Assembly: GCA_965213765.1 (NCBI GenBank)
Contig: OZ243926.1
Span: forward strand, 3,162,001-3,226,000
DNA from: JAJDXO01 sp965213765
Lineage (GTDB): Bacteria; Pseudomonadota; Alphaproteobacteria; Rhodospirillales; UBA2165
Length of the DNA stretch: 64,000 bases
Direction: 5' to 3'
Below the pieces are notes generated by a model, which was given only the letters and a program-made list of their open reading frames with translations, did no database searches and was not told the DNA's origin. Of the stretch, positions 8,148 to 16,794 are shown piece by piece; position 1 is the stretch's first letter; the number at the start of each line of letters is the position of its first letter. The translations under genes were made by a program, and so were the position numbers.

Positions 8148-8192
8148 ACCGGATAGATGGGTGACACTATAGACCGGTTACATGGGTAACAG
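8148..8192 (+). repeat. Two direct copies of a 20-bp motif
   Basis: ACCGGATAGATGGGTGACAC (8148-8167) is followed 5 bases later by ACCGGTTACATGGGTAACAG (8173-8192), matching at 15 of 20 positions. Tandem short motifs of the form ATGGGTNACA are typical of transposase-binding ends of IS481/IS3-like elements. No transposase gene adjoins, so this would be a solo end or remnant. Assignment to a family is from memory and unverified. Confidence 0.45.
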
Positions 8193-8415
8193 TGTTTATG
8201 GTTTGTTTTGCTTGCGGGCGGCCCGACCGGGCTACCGGGGGCGTGGGGTGGAGAGGAGCGGCTGAGGCATGAAATGATTGCGTCATGACCGGCCTACGCC
8301 GTCCGAAAGTCGGCTTCGGCCGACTGAAGGCCGGGCCCGCCGGACCGGCTTCGCCGGCCGCGAGGCGTGGATCACCGTGCCAAATAAGGTCAATTCGGAC
8401 GAATTGACCGACCCG

Positions 8416-8449
8416 GTGATGACGACTTGCGGGTGATGACGGCTTGCGG
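8416..8449 (+). repeat. 17-bp tandem duplication
   Basis: GTGATGACGACTTGCGG (8416-8432) is followed immediately by GTGATGACGGCTTGCGG (8433-8449), one mismatch. No gene crosses it. Confidence 0.75.
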
Positions 8450-8610
8450 CTACCCGTCCCCCGATTCCCCTCTTGCCCCGGCACCCTCCCGGGCTAAATG
8501 AATAGGTTACTGCCGCTCCCTCGCCGGGGCGGCGTTTTGCGTTTGGAAGGGGAGCTATGCAGATTTGTACGAACTGTTCGGGAGGTACCGCCCAAACGGG
8601 TGTCATCAAA

Positions 8611-8637
8611 TGTCCATTAATGTCCATTAATGTCCAT
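8611..8637 (+). repeat. 10-bp tandem repeat, 2.7 copies
   Basis: TGTCCATTAA is present twice in full and once in part (TGTCCAT). It is a simple tandem repeat in non-coding sequence and could vary in copy number between strains. Confidence 0.8.
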
Positions 8638-9005
8638 GTCGCCGAAAAGGCGCGAATTGGAAATTGGGTATAAATGCCGTTGTTTCAACATCTTACAGCT
8701 ATGCGCCCGGCGCAGGGCTCGCGCCCGGCGGGACCGGTCCCCATCGGCGGTCCGTTCCGCGGCGTATTCCCGTTCCCCGCCGCGCCGGCGGTTCCAATCG
8801 TTCTCATGCTTTTGTTTCCCGACCTCGCCTTGCGGCTGCCGAGCGTGCTTGCCCAGCCCAAGTTCTGTCGCCATTCCCATCCCATCCGGCGGGCGGCACT
8901 TGACCCCGCAATTCAATTTGCGGCTAGATGGACCGGCGGCCGGCCGCCGCGTCACCGGTTTGGCCGGTCCGAAATCCACACGCCGCGACAGCATGACAAT
9001 CAAAC

Positions 9006-9971
9006 ATGGCTAAGAGACCAACCCGCCGCACGGACAGATTGGAGGATGCTGCCCGGGCCGCGTGGCTGTACTACATCGCTGAAAACACACAAGACGAGAT
9101 CGCTGAGAAGATGGGCATCTCACGCCAGTCGGCACAGCGTCTCGTCGCCCTTGCCGTGCGTGAGCGGCTGGTGAAGATGCGCCTCGACCACCCCATCGGC
9201 CGGTGCCTGGATTTGGCGCAGGGTATCATGAAGCGCTTCGGGCTCACATATTGTGAGGTTACGTTCGCCGACCCCACCTCCGATGATCCCGCGCTCGGGA
9301 TCGCGCAGGTGGCGGCCCAGGAGATCGAGAACCGCCTGTCCGTTTCCGAACCGGTGGTTGTCGCCTTCGGGACGGGCCGCGAAATTCGGGGGGCGGTCGA
9401 ACAGATGTCGCCCATGGTCTGCCCCCAGCACAAGGTCGTTTCGTTGGTGGGAAATCTGGCACCGGACGGCTCGGCGAGCTTCAACGACGTGATCATGAGG
9501 GTGGGGGACGCGACACAAGCGCCACACTACCCGATGGCCGTTCCCGTTGTCGCGACCACGACCACGGAGCGGGATACTTTCTGGGCGCAGCGTCCCATCA
9601 AAAGCAATATTGAGCTCGCGCGGTCGGCTGATGTAGCCTTCGTCGGAATTGGTGAAATCGACGAAACCCCTCCCTTGCTGACCGACGGTTTTATTACCGA
9701 TGAAGAGTTGGAGCAGATCGTCCGGGCGGGCGGTACGGGAGAAATCGTCGGATGGGTGTTTGACCGGGACGGCGATTTGGTGCCCGGCCATATCAATGCC
9801 CGGGTTGCGAGCGTTCCCCTGCAACAGCCCCCCGGGAACGAGGTCATCGGTGTCGCCCGAGGCACAAAAAAGTTGCGGGCAATCCAGGCGGCGCTCAAGG
9901 GAAATTGGTTGTCGGGCCTCGTCACCGACGAGGGAACGGCCGAGGAACTTTTGCGGCCGGCCGGAGCCTGA
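9006..9971 (+). CDS. smoC: SorC/DeoR-type sugar-binding regulator of the polyol operon
   Basis: A 321-residue SorC-family regulator. Residues about 10-60 hold an HTH (ARAAWLYYIAENTQDEIAEK, GISRQSAQRLVALAV). The rest is the sugar-phosphate-binding domain with VVAFGTGREIRGAVEQM, NDVIMRVGDATQAPHYPMAV, DVAFVGIGEI and the terminal RGTKKLRAIQAALKG-like segment of the family. It stands directly upstream of smoE in the same direction, as in the Rhodobacter smo locus, so it most likely senses a polyol or its phosphate and controls the transporter operon. An inverted repeat at 10089-10123 is a likely operator. No clear Shine-Dalgarno site precedes ATG 9006. The symbol follows the Rhodobacter naming and the context. 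Confidence 0.85.
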   Translation: MAKRPTRRTDRLEDAARAAWLYYIAENTQDEIAEKMGISRQSAQRLVALAVRERLVKMRLDHPIGRCLDLAQGIMKRFGLTYCEVTFADPTSDDPALGIAQVAAQEIENRLSVSEPVVVAFGTGREIRGAVEQMSPMVCPQHKVVSLVGNLAPDGSASFNDVIMRVGDATQAPHYPMAVPVVATTTTERDTFWAQRPIKSNIELARSADVAFVGIGEIDETPPLLTDGFITDEELEQIVRAGGTGEIVGWVFDRDGDLVPGHINARVASVPLQQPPGNEVIGVARGTKKLRAIQAALKGNWLSGLVTDEGTAEELLRPAGA

Positions 9972-10088
9972 TCGGTGAATTGGACACCGGAATTGCCGAA
10001 TTTCCCCAAAACTCTGCGGTTTTTCTTCATTTAATTGGTAGGCAGAAGGCTATCGCCGGCCAGGAATTTGACTCCCCGCGCATTATAT

Positions 10089-10123
10089 GTGAGAATATGC
10101 TCTGATGATTAGCAAATGCTCAC
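10089..10123. promoter_or_regulatory. Candidate operator of the smo operon
   Basis: GTGAGAATATGCT (10089-10101) and AGCAAATGCTCAC (10111-10123) form an inverted repeat, 11 of 13 positions pairing, around a 9-base spacer. It lies 61 bases upstream of smoE and downstream of the SorC regulator gene. Size and placement fit an operator for that regulator. Confidence 0.55.
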
Positions 10124-10184
10124 TTACGCAAGTGGGCGCACAAGGTCTACTTCAACGTCAACTTCCATAATGGGGAGACATTTC

Positions 10185-11501
10185 ATGTTTAGACGACCGC
10201 TCGTTGCCCTCACGGGAGCAACTCTTGGCGCAGTCCTGGCTTTTTCAGCCGAAGCGCAAACGAAGCTGACGATCGCCACCGTGAACAATGGCGATATGAT
10301 TCGAATGCAGAAGCTCACCGGCGACTTCACCGGCAAGAACCCGGGGATCGAGGTGGAATGGGTTACCCTGGAGGAGAACATACTTCGCCAGCGGGTAACC
10401 ACGGATATTGCCACCAAGGGCGGTCAGTTTGACGTCATGACCATCGGCACTTACGAGGTGCCGATTTGGGGCAAGCGAGGCTGGCTCGTATCGCTGAACG
10501 ATTTGCCGGCGTCTTACGATATTGACGACCTGTTGCCCGCGATCCGCGGCGGCTTGACCGTTGACGGCAAATTGATGGCATCGCCGTTCTATGGCGAAAG
10601 CTCCATGGTCATGTACCGCAAGGATCTGATGGCCAAGTCCGGGTTGACCATGCCCAAGGCGCCCACCTGGGAATTCATCGGCAAGGCCGCCCGCGCCATG
10701 ACCGACAAGTCGAATGAAGTGTTCGGCATATGTCTTCGTGGCAAGGCCGGTTGGGGCGAGAACATGGCGTTCCTGACCGCGGCAGCCAACTCATTCGGTG
10801 CCCGGTGGTTTGATGAAAACTGGAAGCCGCAGTTCAACTCGGCGGCATGGAAGAACACGCTCAACTTCTATCTTGACCTGATGAAGGATGCGGGCCCGCC
10901 CGGCGCGTCCTCCAACGGCTTCAACGAAAATCTTTCTCTCTTTCAGACCGGCAAGTGCGGCATGTGGATCGACGCGACGGTCGCGGCTTCGTTCGTGACC
11001 AATCCAAAGCAGAGCAAGGTACACGATCAAGTGGGGTTTGCGCTCGCGCCTGACACGGGCCTCGGTAAGCGCGGAAACTGGCTCTGGGCCTGGAGCCTCG
11101 CCATTCCGGCCGGCTCAAAGAAGGTTGATGCGGCCAAGAAGTTCGTCGCATGGGCGACCTCCAAAGACTATTTGGCGCTTGTCGCGTCCAAGGAAGGCTG
11201 GGCCAACGTGCCGCCGGGCACCCGGAAGTCGCTATATGCAAATCCGGAATACGCCAAGGTGCCGTTTGCGCAGATGACGCTCGACAGCATCAATTCCGCG
11301 AACCCGAAAAAGCCGACGGTGGATCCGGTGCCCTATGTCGGTGTGCAGTTCGTTGCCATTCCCGAGTTTCAGGGTCTTGCGACGACTGTCGGCCAACAGT
11401 TTTCCGCGGCTCTCGCCGGCACCGTGTCCGCGGACAAAGCGTTGCGGAACGCGCAATCCGTGGCTGAACGCACGATGAAGAGGGCCGGCTACATCAAGTA
11501 G
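10185..11501 (+). CDS. smoE: ABC transporter solute-binding protein for sorbitol/mannitol
   Basis: A 438-residue periplasmic binding protein of the polyol/maltose group. A Sec signal peptide covers about residues 1-22 (MFRRPLVALTGATLGAVLAF, cleavage after AEA). The mature start TKLTIATVNNGDMIRMQKL, the FDVMTIGTYEVPIWGKRGWL segment and MASPFYGESSMVMYRKDL are characteristic of SmoE-type mannitol/sorbitol binders. The start is ATG 10185, with GGGGAG eight bases upstream. A longer frame from 10116 would put a non-signal leader in front and is rejected. It delivers the polyol to SmoFG. A perfect 14-bp stem-loop follows the stop at 11514-11549. Confidence 0.9.
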   Translation: MFRRPLVALTGATLGAVLAFSAEAQTKLTIATVNNGDMIRMQKLTGDFTGKNPGIEVEWVTLEENILRQRVTTDIATKGGQFDVMTIGTYEVPIWGKRGWLVSLNDLPASYDIDDLLPAIRGGLTVDGKLMASPFYGESSMVMYRKDLMAKSGLTMPKAPTWEFIGKAARAMTDKSNEVFGICLRGKAGWGENMAFLTAAANSFGARWFDENWKPQFNSAAWKNTLNFYLDLMKDAGPPGASSNGFNENLSLFQTGKCGMWIDATVAASFVTNPKQSKVHDQVGFALAPDTGLGKRGNWLWAWSLAIPAGSKKVDAAKKFVAWATSKDYLALVASKEGWANVPPGTRKSLYANPEYAKVPFAQMTLDSINSANPKKPTVDPVPYVGVQFVAIPEFQGLATTVGQQFSAALAGTVSADKALRNAQSVAERTMKRAGYIK

Positions 11502-11513
11502 GCTGCACTCGTT

Positions 11514-11549
11514 CTCAACCGGCCGGCGGTCCCTGGCCGGCCGGTTGAG
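11514..11549 (+). promoter_or_regulatory. Intercistronic stem-loop behind smoE
   Basis: CTCAACCGGCCGGC (11514-11527) pairs perfectly with GCCGGCCGGTTGAG (11536-11549) across an 8-base loop, starting 12 bases after the smoE stop and ending 34 bases before smoF. No U-run follows, so it is more likely an mRNA-stabilising or attenuating element that keeps binding-protein message above permease message than a full terminator. Confidence 0.75.
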
Positions 11550-11583
11550 ACGCCTTTCCCAGCCCGCGCACGCCGAGGATCCC

Positions 11584-12456
11584 ATGGCTACCGCACATTC
11601 ACGTATCGCCGCACGATTCATGATTTCGCCGGCCGTGCTGCTGTTGCTGGGGTGGATGATCGTGCCCTTGGCGATGACCATTTTCTTTTCCTTCCAGAGC
11701 TACAATCTGATGAACCCCGGTCAGGAAAGGTTTGTTGGTTTCGCCAACTACGAATTCTTTCTGACCGATCCGGCGTTCTTTACCGCCATCTGGAATACGC
11801 TGCTGCTGGTCGGCGGCGTTCTGATCATCACCATCGTCGGCGGCGTGGGTCTGGCTATCCTTCTGGATCAGCCCATGTGGGGGCAGGGGATCGTGCGCAT
11901 GCTGGTGATCGCACCGTTCTTCGTCATGCCGACGGTATCGGCGCTGGTGTGGAAGAACATGTTCATGAATCCGGTGAACGGGCTGTTTGCCTTCCTCACC
12001 AAGGCACTGGGGCTCGGTGCTATCGACTTCTTTGCCCAAATTCCACTGCTCTCCATCATCATCATCGTTGCCTGGCAGTGGTTGCCGTTCGCAACGCTCA
12101 TTCTTCTGACGGCCCTGCAATCCCTTGATCAGGAACAGCTGGAAGCGGCCAAGATGGACGGTGCGCGCAAGTTCAGCCGCTTCTTCCATATCGTGCTGCC
12201 GCACCTCTCGCGGGCCATCACCGTGGTCATCCTGATCGAGAGCATCTTCCTGCTGACCATTTTCGCGGAAATCCTGGTGACCACCAACGGCGGGCCGGGC
12301 GACGCGACGACCAACCTCACCTTCCTGGTGTATGCCCAGTCGCTCCTGCAGTTCGATGTCGGCAGCGGGTCCGCCGGCGGCATCGTCGCGGTCATCCTGG
12401 CAAACATCGTCGCGATCTTCCTGATGCGGATGATCGGGAAGAATTTGGAGGCGTGA
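11584..12456 (+). CDS. smoF: ABC transporter permease for sorbitol/mannitol (MalF type)
   Basis: A 290-residue inner-membrane permease with six predicted membrane segments (for example SPAVLLLLGWMIVPLAMTIF, TLLLVGGVLIITIVGGVGLA, IIIIVAWQWLPFATLILLTA). The EAA loop that docks to the ATPase reads EQLEAAKMDGARKFSRFFHI near residue 182-201. The start at 11584 has GAGGA five bases upstream. A frame beginning at 11545 would add an unlikely hydrophilic leader. It pairs with SmoG to form the membrane channel. The last codon overlaps the start region of smoG. Confidence 0.9.
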   Translation: MATAHSRIAARFMISPAVLLLLGWMIVPLAMTIFFSFQSYNLMNPGQERFVGFANYEFFLTDPAFFTAIWNTLLLVGGVLIITIVGGVGLAILLDQPMWGQGIVRMLVIAPFFVMPTVSALVWKNMFMNPVNGLFAFLTKALGLGAIDFFAQIPLLSIIIIVAWQWLPFATLILLTALQSLDQEQLEAAKMDGARKFSRFFHIVLPHLSRAITVVILIESIFLLTIFAEILVTTNGGPGDATTNLTFLVYAQSLLQFDVGSGSAGGIVAVILANIVAIFLMRMIGKNLEA

Positions 12457-12458
12457 TG

Positions 12459-13289
12459 ATGTTCGAAGACGCAAAGCAGCGAAACAAGATCATCTTCACT
12501 GCCATCGCGTGGATGATCGGACTGGCAATCTTCTTCCCGATCCTGTGGACGGTGTTGACCAGCTTCAAGACCGAAGCCCAGGCGGTGGCCTCGCCGCCGG
12601 TGTTCCTGGCTTTCGACTGGACGCTCGAAAACTACGGTGAGGTCCAGGAGCGATCAAATTACTTCCGGCATTTCATGAATTCGGTGGTCATTTCCATCGG
12701 CTCGACCTTCATCGGCTTGCTGATCGCCATACCGGCGGCCTGGTCGATGGCCTTCGTGCCGGCAAAGAGCACCAAGAACATCCTCATGTGGATGCTGTCG
12801 ACCAAGATGCTGCCGCCGGTCGGTGTGCTGGTGCCCATATTCCTGTTGTTCAGAGATGGCGGTTTGCTCGACACCAGGACCGGTCTGGTGATCGTGCTGA
12901 CCCTAATCAACCTGCCGATCATCGTCTGGATGCTCTACACCTACTTCAAGGAAATACCGGGCGAAATTCTCGAAGCCGCCCGAGTGGACGGCGCAACCCT
13001 GTGGGCGGAAGTGATCTACGTGTTGAGCCCGATGGCCGTTCCGGGAATAGCCTCGACTTTCCTGCTGAACGTGATCCTGGCGTGGAACGAGGCGTTCTGG
13101 ACGCTGAACCTGACCGCGGCCAAGGCAGCGCCGCTGACGGCATTTATCGCCAGTTTCTCGAGTCCGGAAGGATTGTTCTACGCCAAGCTGTCTGCCGCTT
13201 CCACCATGGCCATCGCGCCGATCGTCATCATGGGGTGGTTCTGCCAGAAGCAGTTGGTGCGCGGCCTGACATTCGGTGCGGTGAAGTAA
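12459..13289 (+). CDS. smoG: ABC transporter permease for sorbitol/mannitol (MalG type)
   Basis: A 276-residue inner-membrane permease with about six membrane spans, and an EAA loop EIPGEILEAARVDGATLWAE around residue 167-186. Three start codons stand in a row (GTG 12453, ATG 12456, ATG 12459). GGAGG at 12447-12451 favours 12459 by spacing (7 bases), while 12456 would give the classic TGATG overlap with the smoF stop. Either way it is translationally coupled to smoF. The C-terminus ends KQLVRGLTFGAVK, as usual for MalG-type subunits. Function with SmoEFK is polyol import. Confidence 0.9.
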   Translation: MFEDAKQRNKIIFTAIAWMIGLAIFFPILWTVLTSFKTEAQAVASPPVFLAFDWTLENYGEVQERSNYFRHFMNSVVISIGSTFIGLLIAIPAAWSMAFVPAKSTKNILMWMLSTKMLPPVGVLVPIFLLFRDGGLLDTRTGLVIVLTLINLPIIVWMLYTYFKEIPGEILEAARVDGATLWAEVIYVLSPMAVPGIASTFLLNVILAWNEAFWTLNLTAAKAAPLTAFIASFSSPEGLFYAKLSAASTMAIAPIVIMGWFCQKQLVRGLTFGAVK

Positions 13290-13299
13290 GGGGGACATC

Positions 13300-14307
<1,008 letters not shown>

Positions 14308-14347
14308 TGAAGCGTTGTGCCGCTGAGCGGGGTGGGAGCGCTGGGCC

Positions 14348-15847
14348 GTGACGACCCTCGTACAACCCCGCCCGGTCCCGCTCAATAACGCGTCACTGAG
14401 TTTGATCGACGAATCGGTTTCTCTGTCCGGCTACGACCGGGCGGAGCTGACTCCGGGAATCCTGCATATCGGCGTCGGTAACTTTCACCGGGCCCACCAG
14501 GCAACCTATCTCGATCGCCTGTTCGGCATGGGTTTGGACCATGATTGGGCCATTCTCGGTGCCGGTGTCCGCCCGAGTGACGCCGATACCCGAACAAGGC
14601 TCCTCGCGCAGGACTGCCTCACCACTGTTATCGAACTGGACCCGGCGGGATACAAGGCTTCCATCACCGGTTCGATGGTCGATTACCTGCCCGTCGGCAG
14701 CGGGGCCATTATTGACGCCCTTGCCCGGCCCGACATTCGGATTGTCACGCTGACAATTACGGAGGGCGGATATTATATGGACGCGGAGTCGGGCGGGTTC
14801 GATTCCGGACATCCCGATATTGTTCATGACCTGCGAAACCCCCACCGGCCACGAACCGTTTTCGGGATACTTCTCGCTGGATTGAAGCGTCGTGCCGATC
14901 GAAACCATCCGCCGTTCACCATCGTTTCCTGCGACAATATTCCCCGCAACGGCGACGTGACGGGCCAAGGCCTCAGAGGGCTGGCCGCCGCGTCCGCTTC
15001 GAATGAGTTCGACCGGCTGGCGCGGAACGTTGCGACGCCGAACGGCATGGTCGATTGCATCACTCCGGCCGTGGGTCAACGGGAGCGGGAAATCGTACTC
15101 AACGATTTCAACATCCTGGATACCTCTCCCGTCGTCTGCGAGCCGTTCCGCCAATGGGTGCTGGAGAACGACTTTCCGGCCGGCCGGCCGGCGCTCGAGC
15201 AGGTCGGCGTTGAATTTGCCGCCGACGTGGCGCCCTATGAGTTGATGAAGCTTCGAATTCTCAACGGGGGACACGCGGCTATCGCCTATGCCGGTGCGCT
15301 GCTGGGCTACCACTTCGTTCACGATGCGATGCGCGACTCGCTGATCCGGGCCTATCTGGACAAGCTCGAAAGGATCGAGATAATCCCCACGCTGGAACCC
15401 ATATTCGGCGTTGATTTTCATGCCTATCTTGCCTCGGTGATGGAGCGGTTTGCCAATACACGGATCGGCGACACCATACCCAGACTTTGCCGGGACGGTT
15501 CGAACCGGCAGCCGAAATTCATTCTCCCGACCGTCGCCGATCGGCTGGATGCCGGGGAACCGATTGACGGTCTGGCCCTTGAAATCGCCATGTGGTGCCG
15601 CGTTTGCCAGGGCAGGCGCGAGGACGGATCGCCCATCGACATTGAGGATGAAGAACGCGAGGTCCTGGTGGAAAACGCCCGCCGCGCCGGAATAGATCCT
15701 CGGGCGTTTACAAGGATGTCCGGGATATTTGGCGCGCTTTCGGAGAACCCCGAGTTTGAGGCAGCCTTCACGCGTGCGCTTGAAACGATCCAAGTCGACG
15801 GTACGGCTGCCGCTCTTCAGGCATACGTCAGCGGAAATCCGGGATGA
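14348..15847 (+). CDS. mtlK: Polyol (mannitol) 2-dehydrogenase, long-chain family
   Basis: A 499-residue polyol-specific long-chain dehydrogenase, which oxidises D-mannitol (or a related polyol) to the ketose with NAD. The N-terminal nucleotide fold shows GILHIGVGNFHRAHQATYLD (37-56). The catalytic set K301-x4-N306-x2-H309 in KLRILNGGH and Asn197 in SCDNI are present. In the segment NGMVDCITP (232-240) the family's usual MVDRITP Arg is replaced by Cys237, while Asp236 is kept. The GTG start at 14348 follows smoK by 40 bases. Its stop overlaps the next kinase start (ATGA). Mannitol or arabinitol is the expected substrate class; the exact polyol is not fixed by sequence. Confidence 0.82.
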   Translation: MTTLVQPRPVPLNNASLSLIDESVSLSGYDRAELTPGILHIGVGNFHRAHQATYLDRLFGMGLDHDWAILGAGVRPSDADTRTRLLAQDCLTTVIELDPAGYKASITGSMVDYLPVGSGAIIDALARPDIRIVTLTITEGGYYMDAESGGFDSGHPDIVHDLRNPHRPRTVFGILLAGLKRRADRNHPPFTIVSCDNIPRNGDVTGQGLRGLAAASASNEFDRLARNVATPNGMVDCITPAVGQREREIVLNDFNILDTSPVVCEPFRQWVLENDFPAGRPALEQVGVEFAADVAPYELMKLRILNGGHAAIAYAGALLGYHFVHDAMRDSLIRAYLDKLERIEIIPTLEPIFGVDFHAYLASVMERFANTRIGDTIPRLCRDGSNRQPKFILPTVADRLDAGEPIDGLALEIAMWCRVCQGRREDGSPIDIEDEEREVLVENARRAGIDPRAFTRMSGIFGALSENPEFEAAFTRALETIQVDGTAAALQAYVSGNPG

Positions 15848-16794
15848 TCATCTGCTGCGGCGAGGCGTTGTTCGATGTCTTTGTGGACGGCGCGGCGAAT
15901 GACATCCCGATGGTACTTCGCGCCCATCCAGGCGGCTCACCGTTCAACGTGGCGATTGGCCTCGCCCGCTTGGGCGGTAACGCGGCTCTGCTGACGGGGT
16001 TGTCGGAAGATATGTTGGGTGAGCGTCTCCACCGGATATTAACAGAGGAGAAGGTTTCGACGGATTATCTGGTCCGGTCGGGCAATCGGACGACCCTCAG
16101 CCTTGTTGGGGTTGATAGCGACGGTCAGCCCAACTACGTCTTTTACGGTCTCGGCTCGGCGGATTGCAGCATAACGCCCGAAGATATCCCCGAGATCGGT
16201 TCCGAAGTCATGGGATTTCACTTTGGCTCCTACTCCCTGGTGGTCAAGCCGGTCGCGGACGCGCTCTCGAGCGTGTTGATGCGCACCAAAGGCAGCTTTG
16301 TGTCCGTCGACCCCAATGTCCGGCCGACCGTCGAGCCCGATCTCGATGTTTGGCGGGAACGGGTCGACGAATACGCGGCCGAGGCGACACTGTTAAAGGT
16401 CAGCGCCGAAGACATGGCGACGCTGTACCCGGGCGTCGTACCGGACGCGAAAGCCGAAGAGTGGTTGTCGGCCGGGGTTCAACTGGTTGTCGTCACGGCG
16501 GGCGGAGAACACGTGGCGGCCTGGACGTCCCGAGGCTACTTCGTCCGCATCGCGCCACCGCCGACCAATGTCATCGATACGGTGGGAGCAGGGGACAGTT
16601 TCCAGGCGGCGCTGTTGGCCAAGCTCTCCGTTGATGGCGATCCACTGGCGGCGGTACAACAACTCGATACGCGGACGTTGGAGCAATTGGTCGAGTTTGC
16701 GATGACGGCGGCGGCGCTTACCTGCCGACGCCGCGGTGCAAATCTGCCGTCGCGGCAAGAGGTCGCCGTCGAACTGGCCGGGGAGGGGCCGTGA
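15844..16794 (+). CDS. Fructokinase-like PfkB sugar kinase
   Basis: A 316-residue ribokinase/PfkB-family kinase. It opens MIICCGEALFDVFVDG, has the N-terminal substrate segment PGGSPFNVAIGLARLGG (about 29-45) typical of bacterial fructokinases, and the C-terminal signature DTVGAGDSFQAALLAKL (about 244-260) containing the catalytic Asp and anion hole. It most likely phosphorylates the fructose released by the upstream polyol dehydrogenase, feeding glycolysis. It overlaps that gene by ATGA and the following kinase by GTGA, so all three are translated as a coupled unit. It corresponds in role to MtlZ/FrcK of the Rhodobacter locus. Confidence 0.85.
   Translation: MIICCGEALFDVFVDGAANDIPMVLRAHPGGSPFNVAIGLARLGGNAALLTGLSEDMLGERLHRILTEEKVSTDYLVRSGNRTTLSLVGVDSDGQPNYVFYGLGSADCSITPEDIPEIGSEVMGFHFGSYSLVVKPVADALSSVLMRTKGSFVSVDPNVRPTVEPDLDVWRERVDEYAAEATLLKVSAEDMATLYPGVVPDAKAEEWLSAGVQLVVVTAGGEHVAAWTSRGYFVRIAPPPTNVIDTVGAGDSFQAALLAKLSVDGDPLAAVQQLDTRTLEQLVEFAMTAAALTCRRRGANLPSRQEVAVELAGEGP

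Larger units (their letters stand above)
7794..9005. other. 1.2-kb non-coding, repeat-rich interval
   Basis: No gene could be supported here. Open frames on both strands (for example 8617-9003 minus and 8674-9174 plus) are Arg/Pro/Gly-rich, lack family signatures and ribosome sites, and conflict with each other. The interval instead holds several repeats annotated separately: a C/G-tract block (7943-8115), two direct copies of a 20-bp motif (8148-8192), a 17-bp tandem duplication (8416-8449) and a 10-bp tandem repeat (8611-8637). Around 8288-8370 there are overlapping GC-rich palindromes (GTCGGCTTCGGCCGAC; CCGGCTTCGCCGG). The pattern suggests accumulated element debris. Confidence 0.6.

Noticed and set aside
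7943..8637. CRISPR array in the repeat-rich interval
   Set aside because: Repeats are of different kinds, too few, and not separated by regular unique spacers. No cas genes are present.
8617..9174. Overlapping frames 8617-9003 (minus) and 8674-9174 (plus) as possible genes
   Set aside because: Both are low-complexity Arg/Pro/Gly products without ribosome sites or family signatures, and one runs into the SorC-type regulator gene.
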